Shown: positions 52,901-60,890, numbered from the stretch's first letter. The stretch is 64,000 nt of DNA from Burkholderia anthina (GCF_902498995.1 NZ_CABVLY010000010.1:62001-126000), one strand, 5' to 3'. The notes: generated by a model from the sequence alone, not told the origin. Program-made: numbers and translations.

Positions 52901-53179
52901 AGTGTGCTGGGTGGGGCAGGCGCAGCGTCTGCGCTGCAGACGGCCTCGAGCCTGGGCAGTGCCGCGAAGCAGGTGGCCGGGATGGTGCAGGCAGCGCGGC
53001 AAGGCGGGCTCGCGGCGCTGGCCGCGCCGGTTGCGAATGCGGCATCCGGCGCGCTGCAGGGTGCATTGCCGGGCGTTGCCGGGATCGCCGGCAAGGGGGC
53101 TGCGACGGTGGCGTCGGCTGCCGGTGCGACGGGCATGAAGCTGCCGACGAGCGGGTTCGGCGGACCGCTGAAATCCTGA
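50000..53179 (+). CDS. vgrG: T6SS spike protein VgrG with C-terminal extension
   Basis: 1059-aa VgrG that trimerises as the puncturing tip of a type VI secretion system. The gp27-like base (about residues 20-400) starts LLKLDTPLGANVLTVQRAVG; the gp5-like OB part includes VVGPQGEEVYTDELNRIRVQFVWDR and GGYGGVHVPRIGEEVLIDYVGGDCDRPL; a DUF2345 needle follows (about 650-820). From about residue 836 there is a transthyretin-like domain (LELFHKYVNGEAVKGGLFTV...), a type often used to dock effectors, and then about 145 residues of Ala/Gly-rich tail. It is followed by rhs after 59 bp. Confidence 0.93.
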   Translation: MNMQNTVAALRGGLLQQDRLLKLDTPLGANVLTVQRAVGRSRIGRAYEFTLDVLSADSDLELKKLIAQPVTLWIQQGDRSYRPINGYVHTARRLGADGGLTTYQLTFADFTHFLKFRRDQRLWNDTTVDQIISDVLNRHPQAQGHFRFALSQPLPSRSYTRQHDTDWHFVHRLMESEGLYCTWQQADDGKSHTLVITDNLQAFAPLSPETVRFYRGGAASEADAFTQWSGSRTLQSVTRTTRTFDYKNPAQPSNPKGTTLPTMGGQGELPDQLEVYEYTGAYTYLDQTRGDHLTKIRMEEWESQAKRFHGAGGVRAIDAGRRFTLADHPEHDRDPADQREFAAIDVAWWIENNLPVASSSADFPYSLREALTQTQEGYGADPAFRVPHDDGSVGFYLVEVEAQRVNVPYRSPFEHHKPKMHLETAIVVGPQGEEVYTDELNRIRVQFVWDRLNPGNENASCWVRVVQSDTGGGYGGVHVPRIGEEVLIDYVGGDCDRPLAVGRVYNGANQPQWHSDGILSGYRSKEYSGSGYNHLVMDDATGQNRVQLMSSSANSLLHLGYIIDQNGNARGSYLGSGFDLRSDAYGAVRASQGLYVTTHPKAANSQPLDVKEAQQQLVTGESLVEAMSGVSEQHQAESLKDAHDTMRAFADATQNNVSGSTSGGRTAGGGTGSANAFKEPVMLFGSPSGIGMSTQQSLHMVANDHVNVASGQSVHVATGKSLIGSIGQKLSLFVQNAGMKLFAGKGKVEIQAQSDNVEVTAQKAVKVVSATDRIEIAADQGILLTSGGGYIRIQGGNIEIHTPGAVDVKGASHTFAGPASMGYPLPSPRPDQPGQLELFHKYVNGEAVKGGLFTVRDVNGAVLKKGALDNSGYTAVSGLPPGAVRVEFGKDPRESDQPANYFKQAQWPVEPVEPSPQAAQAAATEQLASQLKGMAPAATTAAMGLVSGGGAGAALGGLASSALPAAASVLGGAGAASALQTASSLGSAAKQVAGMVQAARQGGLAALAAPVANAASGALQGALPGVAGIAGKGAATVASAAGATGMKLPTSGFGGPLKS

Positions 53180-53238
53180 GAGGGCGGCATATCAGCCGTC
53201 TAGAACAACAACAGATCGAGATTTGAACGAAGAACGAC

Positions 53239-56200
53239 ATGGCACAACAACTTCCACCGGGCGCCGAGAACGAACAGGCCGTTTCCTGGCTCAGCGATAT
53301 TTCGCCGAAGGATGTGGCGGCGGGAGGCGACCGTTTCAATAAGTGGTTGCTCAAGATCAGCGGCAATCACATTTCGTTCGAGGATCTCAAAACCTTCGCA
53401 AGCGCGGTGCCGATCATCGGCAACCTGATGGCGTTTTACGATGCGGTGTGCGACATCGTGATGATCGTCGAGAAGCGCCACGCCAATCTGCTCGATTACC
53501 TCGGGCTCGCGATCAACCTGATCGGGGTCATTCCGGTTCCGCCGCCGCTGGCATCGTTCCGGCTGTCGGCACGCCCGCTGCTGGCGCTCGTGCGCAATCA
53601 GTTGCTGGTGTCTCGCGGCAATCTCGGCGCGGCAGTCATTGCGGTGCTTGTCACGCATGTCAACGCCGCGGCCGCGACCGAAATCGAAAACTTCCTGAAG
53701 ACCCTGCAGGATGTTCTCGCCGAACTGCTGAACGACTGCGCGCATAAGGCGCAGGAATTGATGGTCGGTATTGCTACCGGACTCGAACTCGCACTCAAAG
53801 GGCAAATTTTCGACAGCAGCGCCAACGTTCGACGTACTGCGCAGATCGCTCGGAAGATGGACAAGCGGTCCTGGTACAACCCGATGCTGGTGGTCGATGC
53901 GTTCGAGTACGGCTACGAAGGTTCGATTGCGTTGGGGAAGGAAGCCGGAAACGCGACGATCGGGACTGCTGCGAAGCTCGCTCCGGATTCGTGGCTGCAA
54001 CCGTTCCGGGATATCGTCGCGTTCCTGAAGACCGAGGCGCCGAAAGTCGCGAACGCGATCCGTGATCTGAACGGCAGCGAAGAAGGCAAGATGCTGTGGC
54101 TGATCGCGCAAGTGATCGAGGCCGTGGCGAGGGTGCGTGCGCGCGGGAAGCTTCATGAAAAGACCGCCGAGGTGCCGCCCGGTGGGAAGGGCCGGGCGCA
54201 GCACGAGCGTCCTCAGGAGTCGTTGGGTGCGACTGGAGAGCAGGAGCGTGCGGGAGGTGCGGGCCAAAGTCCTTGCAAGGGCTGCCAGATCGGTGCGTCG
54301 ACCGGGTCGATCGATTTTGCTTTCGGCGACGAGACCTTCACGCATACGGACTTCGAACTGCCCGGCGCGTTACCGCTTGTCTGGGCGCGTACGTATCGGT
54401 CACGGCTGTCTGCATACGACCACGGCGAACTCGGCGCGCGATGGCTCACGCCGTACACGACGCGCATCGATGTCGAAGGCGACACTTGGTTCTATCGCGA
54501 CGCCAGCGGGCGAAGCATCGAATATCGCGCCGTCGAGGTCGGAGGCGCGCATGACGATCTTTCTGAAAACCTGACGCTGTCGCGGCTCGACGATACGTGG
54601 GCCACGATTGCATACGGCCATGACGAACTGCACGTGTACGAGCGGCGCGGCCATGCGTTCCGGTTGGCGATGCAGAAGGATCGCGCAGGTAACACCATCA
54701 CGCTCGACTATGATGCGCTCGACCGCGTGGCACGCTTGATCGACGCAAACGGCAACGTGCTGTCGTTCGAGCACGACAAGGCAGGGCGGATCGTGCTGAT
54801 CGAGCAGGTGCTCGAGGACGGCAAGCGCAGGACGCTGGCGAGTTACGCCTATGACGAAGCGGGCGATCTCGTCCGGGCGGCCGATCGGCACGGCAACACG
54901 TGGAACTATCAGTACGACCGCCATCTCGTGACGCGCTATACCGATCGTACTGGCCGCGGGATGACGCTTGAGTGGGACGGCGCGGATGCTGACGACAACG
55001 CGAACGCGAAATGCGTGCGCGAGTATGCGGACGACGGCAGCCTCGATATCCGCCTTGCGTGGCATCCGAACATTCGACTGACCTACGTGACCGATGCACT
55101 CGGTCAGATGACGCGCTATTACTTCAACATCAAGGGGTACGTTTATCGAATCGCTTATCCGGACGGAAACGAGGAGTGGTTCCGGCGCGACGAACACAAC
55201 AATCTGACGCTGCACATTCTGCAGGACGGCAGCATCGAGCAGATGCGTTATGACGCACGCGGCAACCGGACATGGCATGAGCGCGCGGACGGCAGCATCG
55301 TCGAGATGGCATACGACCACAAGGATCAGATGATCCGGCTCGTCGATCCGAACGGGCATGTGTGGCAGCGCAAGTACGACGACGCGGGCAACCTCGTGGA
55401 GGAAATCGATCCGCTCGAGCACGCGACGAAGTACGAGTACAACGACAAGGGATTGCCGACGCAGATCACCGATGCGAAGGGCGGTTCGAAGGCGCTTGAA
55501 TACAACGGTGCCGGGCAATTGACGAGCTACACGGACTGCTCCGGCAAGAAGACGGAGTGGCGGTACGACGATATCGGTCGCGTAATCGAGGCGAAGGATG
55601 CGTCCGGTGGCGTGGCTGCTTATGGTTATGCCCCGAACGGTCGATTGACGGAGATGCGTTCACCGGCCGGTGTCGAGCAGGTGCAATACGACGCGGAAGG
55701 TCGCTTGCTGCGGCATACCGATCAACTCAACCGGTCGACGCGATACGGCTATGACGCGGTCGGCCGCATTGCGAGCCGCGCGGATGCACTCGGACAGACA
55801 CTTGCGTATCGCTATGACCGTCTCGGTCGCTTGAGTGCGCTGACCGATGCCCATTTTGCGACGTACCAGTTTCACTACGATCCGGCTGGACGGCTGATCG
55901 AGGAAATTGGCTTTGACGGCAAGTCGACGCGCTATCAGTACGACAAGGAGAGCGGTAGCCTCGTTTCGGTCGATGAAGCGGGTTGCGTGACGTCGATCGA
56001 CGTCGATGCGAACGGCCGGCTGATGACGCGTGTCGCGGGGGAAAGCGAGGAACGGTTTGCCTATGACCCGAGCGGCAGGTTGATCGACGCGGTGAATCGG
56101 CACAGCCGCGTGCAGTTCTTCTTCGATCCGGTCGGCAATCTGGTGCGTGAACATCACGCGTACGATCTGTTCGGCGAGCAGCGCAGCTACGTGTGGCATC

Positions 56201-57855
56201 ACGAGTACGACGAGCTCGGCAACCGGCGACGGACCGTGCGCCCGGACGGGCATGCGGTCGACTGGTTGATGTACGGCTCGGGGCATGTGCACGGGATGCT
56301 GCTCGATGGCGAGGAGCGCGTGCAGTTCGAGCGTGACGACTTGCATCGCGAGACGGTACGTGTGCTGTCGAGCAAGGTCGGGCAGCGCACGCACTACGAT
56401 CCGGCCGGGCGTGTGCTGCAGCAGACGATCCAGCGGTCGACGTCACCTGCGCCGCTTGCCGAACGGCGGTATCGCTATGACGCGGCGGGACAACTCGCGC
56501 GGATCGAAGACAGCCGCAAGGGCGGGATCGACTATCGATACGATCCGGTCGGGCGGTTGATCGAGGCGGTGAGTCCGGTCGCGAAGGAACGATTTGCGTT
56601 TGATCCGGCGAGCAACATCATCGACCCCGTGCGAACGACGGAGACGCCTGCGTCGCGTCCGAGCCCGGTGCGGCCGGAAAGCACGTTGCCGGTCGAGGTG
56701 CCGAAAGTACTGGGTAACCTGCTGAAGGCGTATGCGGGGATGCACTTCGAGTACGACGCGCGCGGGAATCTGGTGCGCAAGCGTACGCCGGCGGGTGAGC
56801 AGGAATACGAGTGGGACGAGTTCAATCGCTTGATGTCTGCGCGGGTTGCGGAGACGTCGCGGCAGAGTCGGTCACGGTATTTCTATGATGCGTTCGGTCG
56901 TCGGATCGCGAAAGAGGTGAACGGCGAGCGGACGGTGTTCGGGTGGGATGGTGATACGCTGGCGTATGAGAGCGATGGAGAGCGCGGCACGCACTATATC
57001 TACGAACCGGGAACGTTCGTGCCGCTGGCGCAGTATGTGGCGGGGGCGGTAACGGGTATCGAGACGCCGGAGTGGAAGAATACGGATCGCTATGTGCCGG
57101 AGGAGGATCCACTGCAGAAGGTGCCGGAGCGACGAGGCGATGCGGCGCTGTTTTATTACCACTGTGACCAGATCGGTACGCCGCAACTGCTGACGGATGA
57201 CGACGGTGACGTCGTGTGGGAAGCGTCGTACAAGGCCTGGGGCGAAGCGCGGGAGGTGATTGCGCGAGTTTCGAAGGCGGCGGGGATCGTGGCGAACAAT
57301 TCGTTGCGGTTTCAGGGGCAGCAGGTCGATGAGGAGACGGGGTTCGCGTATAACCGGTATCGGTACTATGATCCGAGTTCGGGGCGGTTCGTGTCGAAAG
57401 ACCCTATCGGGCTCGCTGGCGGGATCAACGTTTATCAATACGCTGATAACCCGACGGGCTGGATTGATCCACTTGGTCTCGCGAAGCGATGCGGGTGCCC
57501 ATGTGGCGTTGAGCCCCACGGTAATCAACCGAGCCCCCGGCCGTCTGGCTATCAGAGTCACCACATCATTCAGGATCGTTGGGCTAAGGCGAACGAAATC
57601 GAGGGGTACAACTATCGAGAAGCTCCTGCAATTCTTATCCCACAAAACCCGATCCACAAAGCGATCAGCGATAGCCAGAACGCACGTCGCGACGCAATGA
57701 CGGCTGCGGGACAGGACCCGTGGGCTACCAGCATTCAGGATCAATTCAACTATTCGTCTCAAGATATGCGGGCTGCTGGGATCTCGGACGACTGCCGTAA
57801 GCGTGCCTTGAAGAAGGCGTACAAGTACTTCGACCAACTCGGAGCCATCAAATGA
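53239..57855 (+). CDS. Rhs-family polymorphic toxin with SHH-type nuclease tip (T6SS effector)
   Basis: 1538-aa Rhs protein. N-terminal part (1 to about 340) has three hydrophobic stretches (about 55-77, 85-105, 127-147) and no recognisable PAAR motif. The RHS shell begins near C346 (CKGCQIGASTGSIDFAFGDETF) and runs through many YDxxGRL-type repeats to the RHS-core end: RYYDPSSGRFVSKDPIGL (D1388) and WIDPLGL (1408-1414), the processing motif. The tip, about residues 1415-1538, has SHHII (S1440-H1441-H1442), an HNH/EndoVII-superfamily signature, so DNA cleavage is likely. It sits behind vgrG and ahead of a SUKH immunity gene, whose ATG overlaps its stop. Confidence 0.9.
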   Translation: MAQQLPPGAENEQAVSWLSDISPKDVAAGGDRFNKWLLKISGNHISFEDLKTFASAVPIIGNLMAFYDAVCDIVMIVEKRHANLLDYLGLAINLIGVIPVPPPLASFRLSARPLLALVRNQLLVSRGNLGAAVIAVLVTHVNAAAATEIENFLKTLQDVLAELLNDCAHKAQELMVGIATGLELALKGQIFDSSANVRRTAQIARKMDKRSWYNPMLVVDAFEYGYEGSIALGKEAGNATIGTAAKLAPDSWLQPFRDIVAFLKTEAPKVANAIRDLNGSEEGKMLWLIAQVIEAVARVRARGKLHEKTAEVPPGGKGRAQHERPQESLGATGEQERAGGAGQSPCKGCQIGASTGSIDFAFGDETFTHTDFELPGALPLVWARTYRSRLSAYDHGELGARWLTPYTTRIDVEGDTWFYRDASGRSIEYRAVEVGGAHDDLSENLTLSRLDDTWATIAYGHDELHVYERRGHAFRLAMQKDRAGNTITLDYDALDRVARLIDANGNVLSFEHDKAGRIVLIEQVLEDGKRRTLASYAYDEAGDLVRAADRHGNTWNYQYDRHLVTRYTDRTGRGMTLEWDGADADDNANAKCVREYADDGSLDIRLAWHPNIRLTYVTDALGQMTRYYFNIKGYVYRIAYPDGNEEWFRRDEHNNLTLHILQDGSIEQMRYDARGNRTWHERADGSIVEMAYDHKDQMIRLVDPNGHVWQRKYDDAGNLVEEIDPLEHATKYEYNDKGLPTQITDAKGGSKALEYNGAGQLTSYTDCSGKKTEWRYDDIGRVIEAKDASGGVAAYGYAPNGRLTEMRSPAGVEQVQYDAEGRLLRHTDQLNRSTRYGYDAVGRIASRADALGQTLAYRYDRLGRLSALTDAHFATYQFHYDPAGRLIEEIGFDGKSTRYQYDKESGSLVSVDEAGCVTSIDVDANGRLMTRVAGESEERFAYDPSGRLIDAVNRHSRVQFFFDPVGNLVREHHAYDLFGEQRSYVWHHEYDELGNRRRTVRPDGHAVDWLMYGSGHVHGMLLDGEERVQFERDDLHRETVRVLSSKVGQRTHYDPAGRVLQQTIQRSTSPAPLAERRYRYDAAGQLARIEDSRKGGIDYRYDPVGRLIEAVSPVAKERFAFDPASNIIDPVRTTETPASRPSPVRPESTLPVEVPKVLGNLLKAYAGMHFEYDARGNLVRKRTPAGEQEYEWDEFNRLMSARVAETSRQSRSRYFYDAFGRRIAKEVNGERTVFGWDGDTLAYESDGERGTHYIYEPGTFVPLAQYVAGAVTGIETPEWKNTDRYVPEEDPLQKVPERRGDAALFYYHCDQIGTPQLLTDDDGDVVWEASYKAWGEAREVIARVSKAAGIVANNSLRFQGQQVDEETGFAYNRYRYYDPSSGRFVSKDPIGLAGGINVYQYADNPTGWIDPLGLAKRCGCPCGVEPHGNQPSPRPSGYQSHHIIQDRWAKANEIEGYNYREAPAILIPQNPIHKAISDSQNARRDAMTAAGQDPWATSIQDQFNYSSQDMRAAGISDDCRKRALKKAYKYFDQLGAIK
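57349..57374 (+). repeat. 26-bp direct repeat, copy 1 (inside the rhs core end)
   Basis: Encodes part of NRYRYYDP at the conserved end of the RHS core. An identical 26-bp copy lies at 58273-58298, 924 bp downstream, in the same reading frame. Confidence 0.9.
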
Positions 57856-58277
57856 CGGATTTCACAGCGTTGCTGGGCGTCGACTTTCACAGAAGGGCTC
57901 CCGCTACCCGCGCAGAAATCGCTAGCCTGGAAAAGACACTAGGCGTCCTGCTTCCATTGAACTATAAGGACTTCCTTGCGTGGTCGGATGGGGGCGAGGG
58001 CGGAGTTGGTGACCTCTATCTGTCCATGTGGGCCGTCGAGCAGGTCATCGAACTCAATGCCTTGTACTCGATCACAACACGCATGGGCCGGGGCTTTGTG
58101 GGCATCGGTACGGACGGTGGGGATTACTGCTTCGCTCTGGATCTCCGAAGGGACCAACGTTTCGTTGTCGTGCCGCTCGGTGCGCTAGCTGAGGATGAGG
58201 TCAAATCACTGGCAAGCGATCTCGTTGCCGGGTTGACCGCCATCCACGACGGCCACATAACGGGCAACGATCTATAA
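57852..58277 (+). CDS. SMI1/KNR4 (SUKH) immunity protein for the Rhs tip
   Basis: 141-aa protein of the SUKH superfamily: [31 protein letters not shown] at the N terminus is the family's hallmark, and [17 protein letters not shown] is a second conserved block. SUKH proteins commonly neutralise nuclease tips of Rhs and CDI toxins. ATGA overlap with rhs and the tail-end position mark it as the cognate immunity gene. Its last codons and stop lie inside the second 26-bp repeat. Confidence 0.9.
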   Translation: MTDFTALLGVDFHRRAPATRAEIASLEKTLGVLLPLNYKDFLAWSDGGEGGVGDLYLSMWAVEQVIELNALYSITTRMGRGFVGIGTDGGDYCFALDLRRDQRFVVVPLGALAEDEVKSLASDLVAGLTAIHDGHITGNDL

Positions 58278-58298
58278 CCGGTATCGGTACTATGATCC
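58273..58298 (+). repeat. 26-bp direct repeat, copy 2 (start of the orphan Rhs tip)
   Basis: Exact match of 57349-57374. It overlaps the SUKH stop codon and starts the displaced rhs fragment. Confidence 0.9.
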
Positions 58299-58770
58299 CG
58301 ATACTGGTAAGTTCATATCCAAAGACCCGATTGGTCTGCAAGGTGGCTTGAACGTCTGGCAGTACGCGCCCAATCCGGTTGAGTGGGTCGATCCGCTCGG
58401 GTTGAGATGCGATAGCCCAGCAGAAAAGCTCCGACGAAAATTCTCAGCGCTTGAAGGAGCGCAAGCGACCGCAGATCGAGTGCGTGCCTTGCCCGACGGG
58501 CGTATTCGGTATTACGACAAGGAAGCGTTAGCGAGAACGCAGGGCCCAACGAGAGGGCGTTCACACGTTACGGAATGGAACCCGGGCACTGGCCAAGTAC
58601 GTGTTTGGGAAGAGACGTATGATCATTCTGAAGCGGTGAATCGCGTTCACCCAAAAATGAACGATGGTGAGGTTCTAGATTTGCCGCACTACCCGCCGAC
58701 CAAGGCGGATATCGATCAAGGAAAGGCAACATCGAGCGGAAGGGCAATTAATTGCCGGTGTAGGTGCTGA
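58273..58770 (+). pseudogene. Orphan Rhs C-terminal tip (displaced toxin module)
   Basis: No start codon of its own at the beginning: the frame opens inside the core-end motif, reading [19 protein letters not shown] then [16 protein letters not shown] and WVDPLGL, all typical of the RHS core end. A tip of about 120 residues follows ([36 protein letters not shown]...), distinct from the SHH tip. It has conserved-looking [10 protein letters not shown] and VNRVHPKM and may belong to a known polymorphic-toxin tip class, but I cannot name it with confidence. Silent unless recombined onto a full rhs gene. A TTG at 58348 is the only internal start candidate. Confidence 0.8.
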
Positions 58771-58772
58771 CT

Positions 58773-59027
58773 ATGAACCAACGCGATGAAAAACTAAGGC
58801 TGGTAAGGGAAATAATCGAGTTCATAGAAACTCAACCTTATGATCCGGAGATCTGTGCTCGATATGTCTACGTCAAATCGCTTGATGCGAGAGCATATCG
58901 TTATGGCGACAAGAGACTGAATGTGCTACTAGACGCCATTGGTGGAATGAGCGCTGGAGAAGAGTTCTTCTATTCAAAGGATGAACTGCTAGAAATGCTG
59001 AAGTTGTACTTATCCGAAATGCAGTAA
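58773..59027 (+). CDS. Putative immunity protein of the orphan Rhs tip
   Basis: 84-aa helical protein (MNQRDEKLRLVREIIEFIE at the start), lower in G+C than the core genes. No family recognised. It begins 2 bp after the orphan tip and ends before a hairpin, the position expected of the orphan's immunity gene. Start ATG 58773; an earlier GTG in frame at 58764 is less likely. Confidence 0.6.
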   Translation: MNQRDEKLRLVREIIEFIETQPYDPEICARYVYVKSLDARAYRYGDKRLNVLLDAIGGMSAGEEFFYSKDELLEMLKLYLSEMQ

Positions 59028-59031
59028 GAAC

Positions 59032-59060
59032 CAAGGGCCGCGGTTGCGGCCCTTGTTGTT
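59032..59060 (+). terminator. Hairpin/terminator after the second immunity gene
   Basis: Stem caagggccgc (59032-59041) / gcggcccttg (59046-59055), followed by T-rich ttgtt. A similar GGCCGC-loop-GCGGCC hairpin follows the next immunity gene (59965-59990). Confidence 0.6.
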
Positions 59061-59128
59061 ATCGAGGTTGGTGGCGATTCGGGCCGATGGTGATCTGCTC
59101 GACCTGCGTCACTGCGGGTGCAAACTAG

Positions 59129-59527
59129 GCGGCCGCAGCACTGCGCCCGATCTACGCGGCCGCCAGCGAAGACGCCGCAAGGCAGGCGTTACAGGACTTC
59201 GCTGACGGCCCTTGGGGCGAGAAATACCCGACCATCGTGCAATCGTGGCAGCGGGCATGGGAGCACGTCGTACCGTTCTACGTGTTCCCGCCGGAGATTA
59301 GACGGGTCGTGTACACCACGAACGCCATAGAAAGTCTGAACATGCAGTTGCGCAAGATCATCAAGACCCGTGGTCACTTCCCGAATGACGAGGCGGCGAT
59401 CAAGCTGCTCTGGCTGGCGCTGCGCAACGTGCTAGCCAAGACAGTGCGGACCGCTTTCGACTGGAAATCGGCGATGAACCAGTTTGCTATCCTGTTCGGA
59501 GAGCGATTTATGCAGGCGCGCGGATAA
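59129..59527 (+). mobile_element. IS256-family transposase remnant (C-terminal part)
   Basis: About 132 residues of the C-terminal region of a Mutator-type/IS256 transposase: ALRPIYAAASEDAARQALQD, KYPTIVQSWQRAWEHVVPF, the hallmark YTTNAIESLNMQLRKIIKTRG, and WKSAMNQFAILFGERF. Full proteins are about 400 aa, so two-thirds including two catalytic Asp residues is missing. A TAG at 59126-59128 precedes the frame. No terminal inverted repeats could be identified. A dead fragment in the cassette array. Confidence 0.85.
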
Positions 59528-59590
59528 CGTGCTGTTCACCGCCTTGCCCACAAAAATGCGGACAGGTTCCTCTGCTACAGGATGCCCATT

Positions 59591-59942
59591 ATGAGTAGCT
59601 TCAATATGAATACGTTTTACAAGATCGAGGATGTGATCGACCTTGTAAAAAAACAAGAAAGATCGAGACTCGATCTACATGATTTATGTGCCGGAAAACA
59701 CCGACGATTTGCTACCTGGTATGAACGTGTATGTCGGTGATGTACCCGAATTCGATGACGACGATAACGAGGTGCTGCCTCAATCTGTAATCGCGTTGGG
59801 GCTTGAGATGGGCTATATGCGCGAGCACTTCCAGGACGTTGTCGATTTAGCATACAAGCAGAAGCCAACCGCTTCATCCGAGGAGATTATTCGATGCCTG
59901 AACCACTACGCTGAGTACGATGACTTCTTAGACTTGCATTGA
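59591..59942 (+). pseudogene. Frameshifted immunity-like protein
   Basis: ATG 59591 opens a frame (MSSFNMNTFYKIEDVIDLVKK) that reaches a run of seven As at 59647-59653 and then goes out of phase. Removing one A gives a continuous 116-residue product: LVKNKKDRDSIYMIYVPENTDD, then LLPGMNVYVGDVPEFDDDDNEVLPQS and so on to DDFLDLH at 59939. The C-terminal part resembles the 60550 product (DVVDLAYKQKPT versus DIVINAHDQVDEPT, and a shared Y...DF/EF end), so the two are likely paralogous immunity proteins. Whether the A7 is a true mutation, sequencing error or a slippage site is open. Confidence 0.7.
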
Positions 59943-59964
59943 CGACTCGAAGGAAAACTATGCT

Positions 59965-59990
59965 GGGGCCGCGTAAGCGGCCTTTGTTAT
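59965..59990 (+). terminator. Hairpin/terminator after the frameshifted immunity-like gene
   Basis: Stem gggccgc / gcggcct with loop gtaa followed by ttgttattt; matches the style of the hairpin at 59032. Confidence 0.55.
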
Positions 59991-60018
59991 TTGTGGGTAC
60001 TTGAAAAGGTTGAGTACG

Positions 60019-60189
60019 CACGCACTACGATCCGGCAGGACGCGTGCTGCAGCAGACGATCCAGCGGCCGACGTTGCCGACGCCGCTTGCCGAGCGGCGG
60101 TATCGCCGCGGGGCAGTTGTCGCGGATCGAGGATAGCCGCAGGTCGGCCGACTATCGATACGATCCGGTCGGGCGGTTGATCGAAGTGG
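60019..60189 (+). pseudogene. Fragment of rhs core (degenerate duplicate)
   Basis: Corresponds to about 56390-56570 of the intact rhs gene: both read HYDPAGRVLQQTIQR..., then PLAERRYR, then SRIEDSR and DYRYDPVGRLIE. The copy has lost several bases in the middle (frame changes near 60108) and has sequence drift, so it is older than the 26-bp repeat. It ends abruptly near 60190. Confidence 0.8.
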
Positions 60190-60446
60190 GCTCCCGACTC
60201 TTCGCGAACGTCGTGACCTGCACGTTTGAGGAGGGCATACATGTCGTCGATCCCGCGGGCCACAGCCCTCCCTTCAGCTACGCGATCCTGCGTCGCTGCA
60301 TCGGAGATGGCGAGCAGGACGAGACGTTTGTCCTCGACACCTACTACATGGAGGCGGGTGAAGGGGGCAAATTGCGCCGCGATCGGTGCGTGTCCACAGC
60401 CACCACCGAGCCAACCCCGCGCCCCCCGCGCACGAAATTGGCATAA
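60190..60446 (+). other. Unrecognised coding-like tail after the rhs fragment
   Basis: The frame continues from the rhs fragment for about 85 codons (SRLFANVVTCTFEEGIHVVD..., then PPFSYAILRRCIGDGEQDE) to a TAA near 60446. The FVLDTYYMEAGEGG segment looks protein-like. It may be the end of a lost tip or immunity module; no family recognised and no start codon with a ribosome site. Confidence 0.35.
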
Positions 60447-60549
60447 TCACGGCTCGCTGACACGAGCGCTGCGACACCGGCACTTTCATGCACCTGCCAT
60501 ATCGCCGCTCCTGCGCATTGATTCCAGTCCAGTTACAGCCGCAATACCC

Positions 60550-60867
60550 ATGTCGATCACCCATGCGACCACCGCGTCGCTGCAACACATTCTCGAGCAC
60601 CCCGGCGACTTTTCCGGTTGGCTCTGCCTGCCGCCGATGCCATGGACGCTCGATACAGAGGGCGCATTCATCGAAGACGCCGACGACACCGAAGCCGACA
60701 CACCGCCCACCACCGCCCCCCAACCCGGCTGGTGCGTCACGCTGAAAAGCGCGACGATCGAAGACATCGTGATCAATGCACATGACCAGGTCGACGAACC
60801 GACCGTCGCGCAATTGCTCGACGCATTCGTCTTCTACGTCGACAACGACGAATTCATTCTGCTCTGA
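60550..60867 (+). CDS. Putative immunity protein (related to the frameshifted neighbour)
   Basis: 105-aa acidic protein starting MSITHATTASLQHILEHPGDF. Its C-terminal half (VTLKSATIEDIVINAHDQVDEPT...YVDNDEFILL) aligns by eye with the C-terminal half of the 59591 product. Intact, with no internal stop. Ribosome site weak. Likely a remaining immunity gene from an earlier Rhs tip; the cognate toxin is absent. Upstream frame extension to 60226 is not supported. Confidence 0.6.
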   Translation: MSITHATTASLQHILEHPGDFSGWLCLPPMPWTLDTEGAFIEDADDTEADTPPTTAPQPGWCVTLKSATIEDIVINAHDQVDEPTVAQLLDAFVFYVDNDEFILL

Positions 60868-60890
60868 CGACGCGCGCCCCGCGCCACAGT

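Noticed and set aside
54400..56446. Long minus-strand frames opposite rhs
   Set aside because: They mirror the repeated rhs codons and carry no start signals or family motifs.
59129..59527. An active IS256 element
   Set aside because: Only the C-terminal third of the transposase remains and no terminal inverted repeats or target duplication could be identified.
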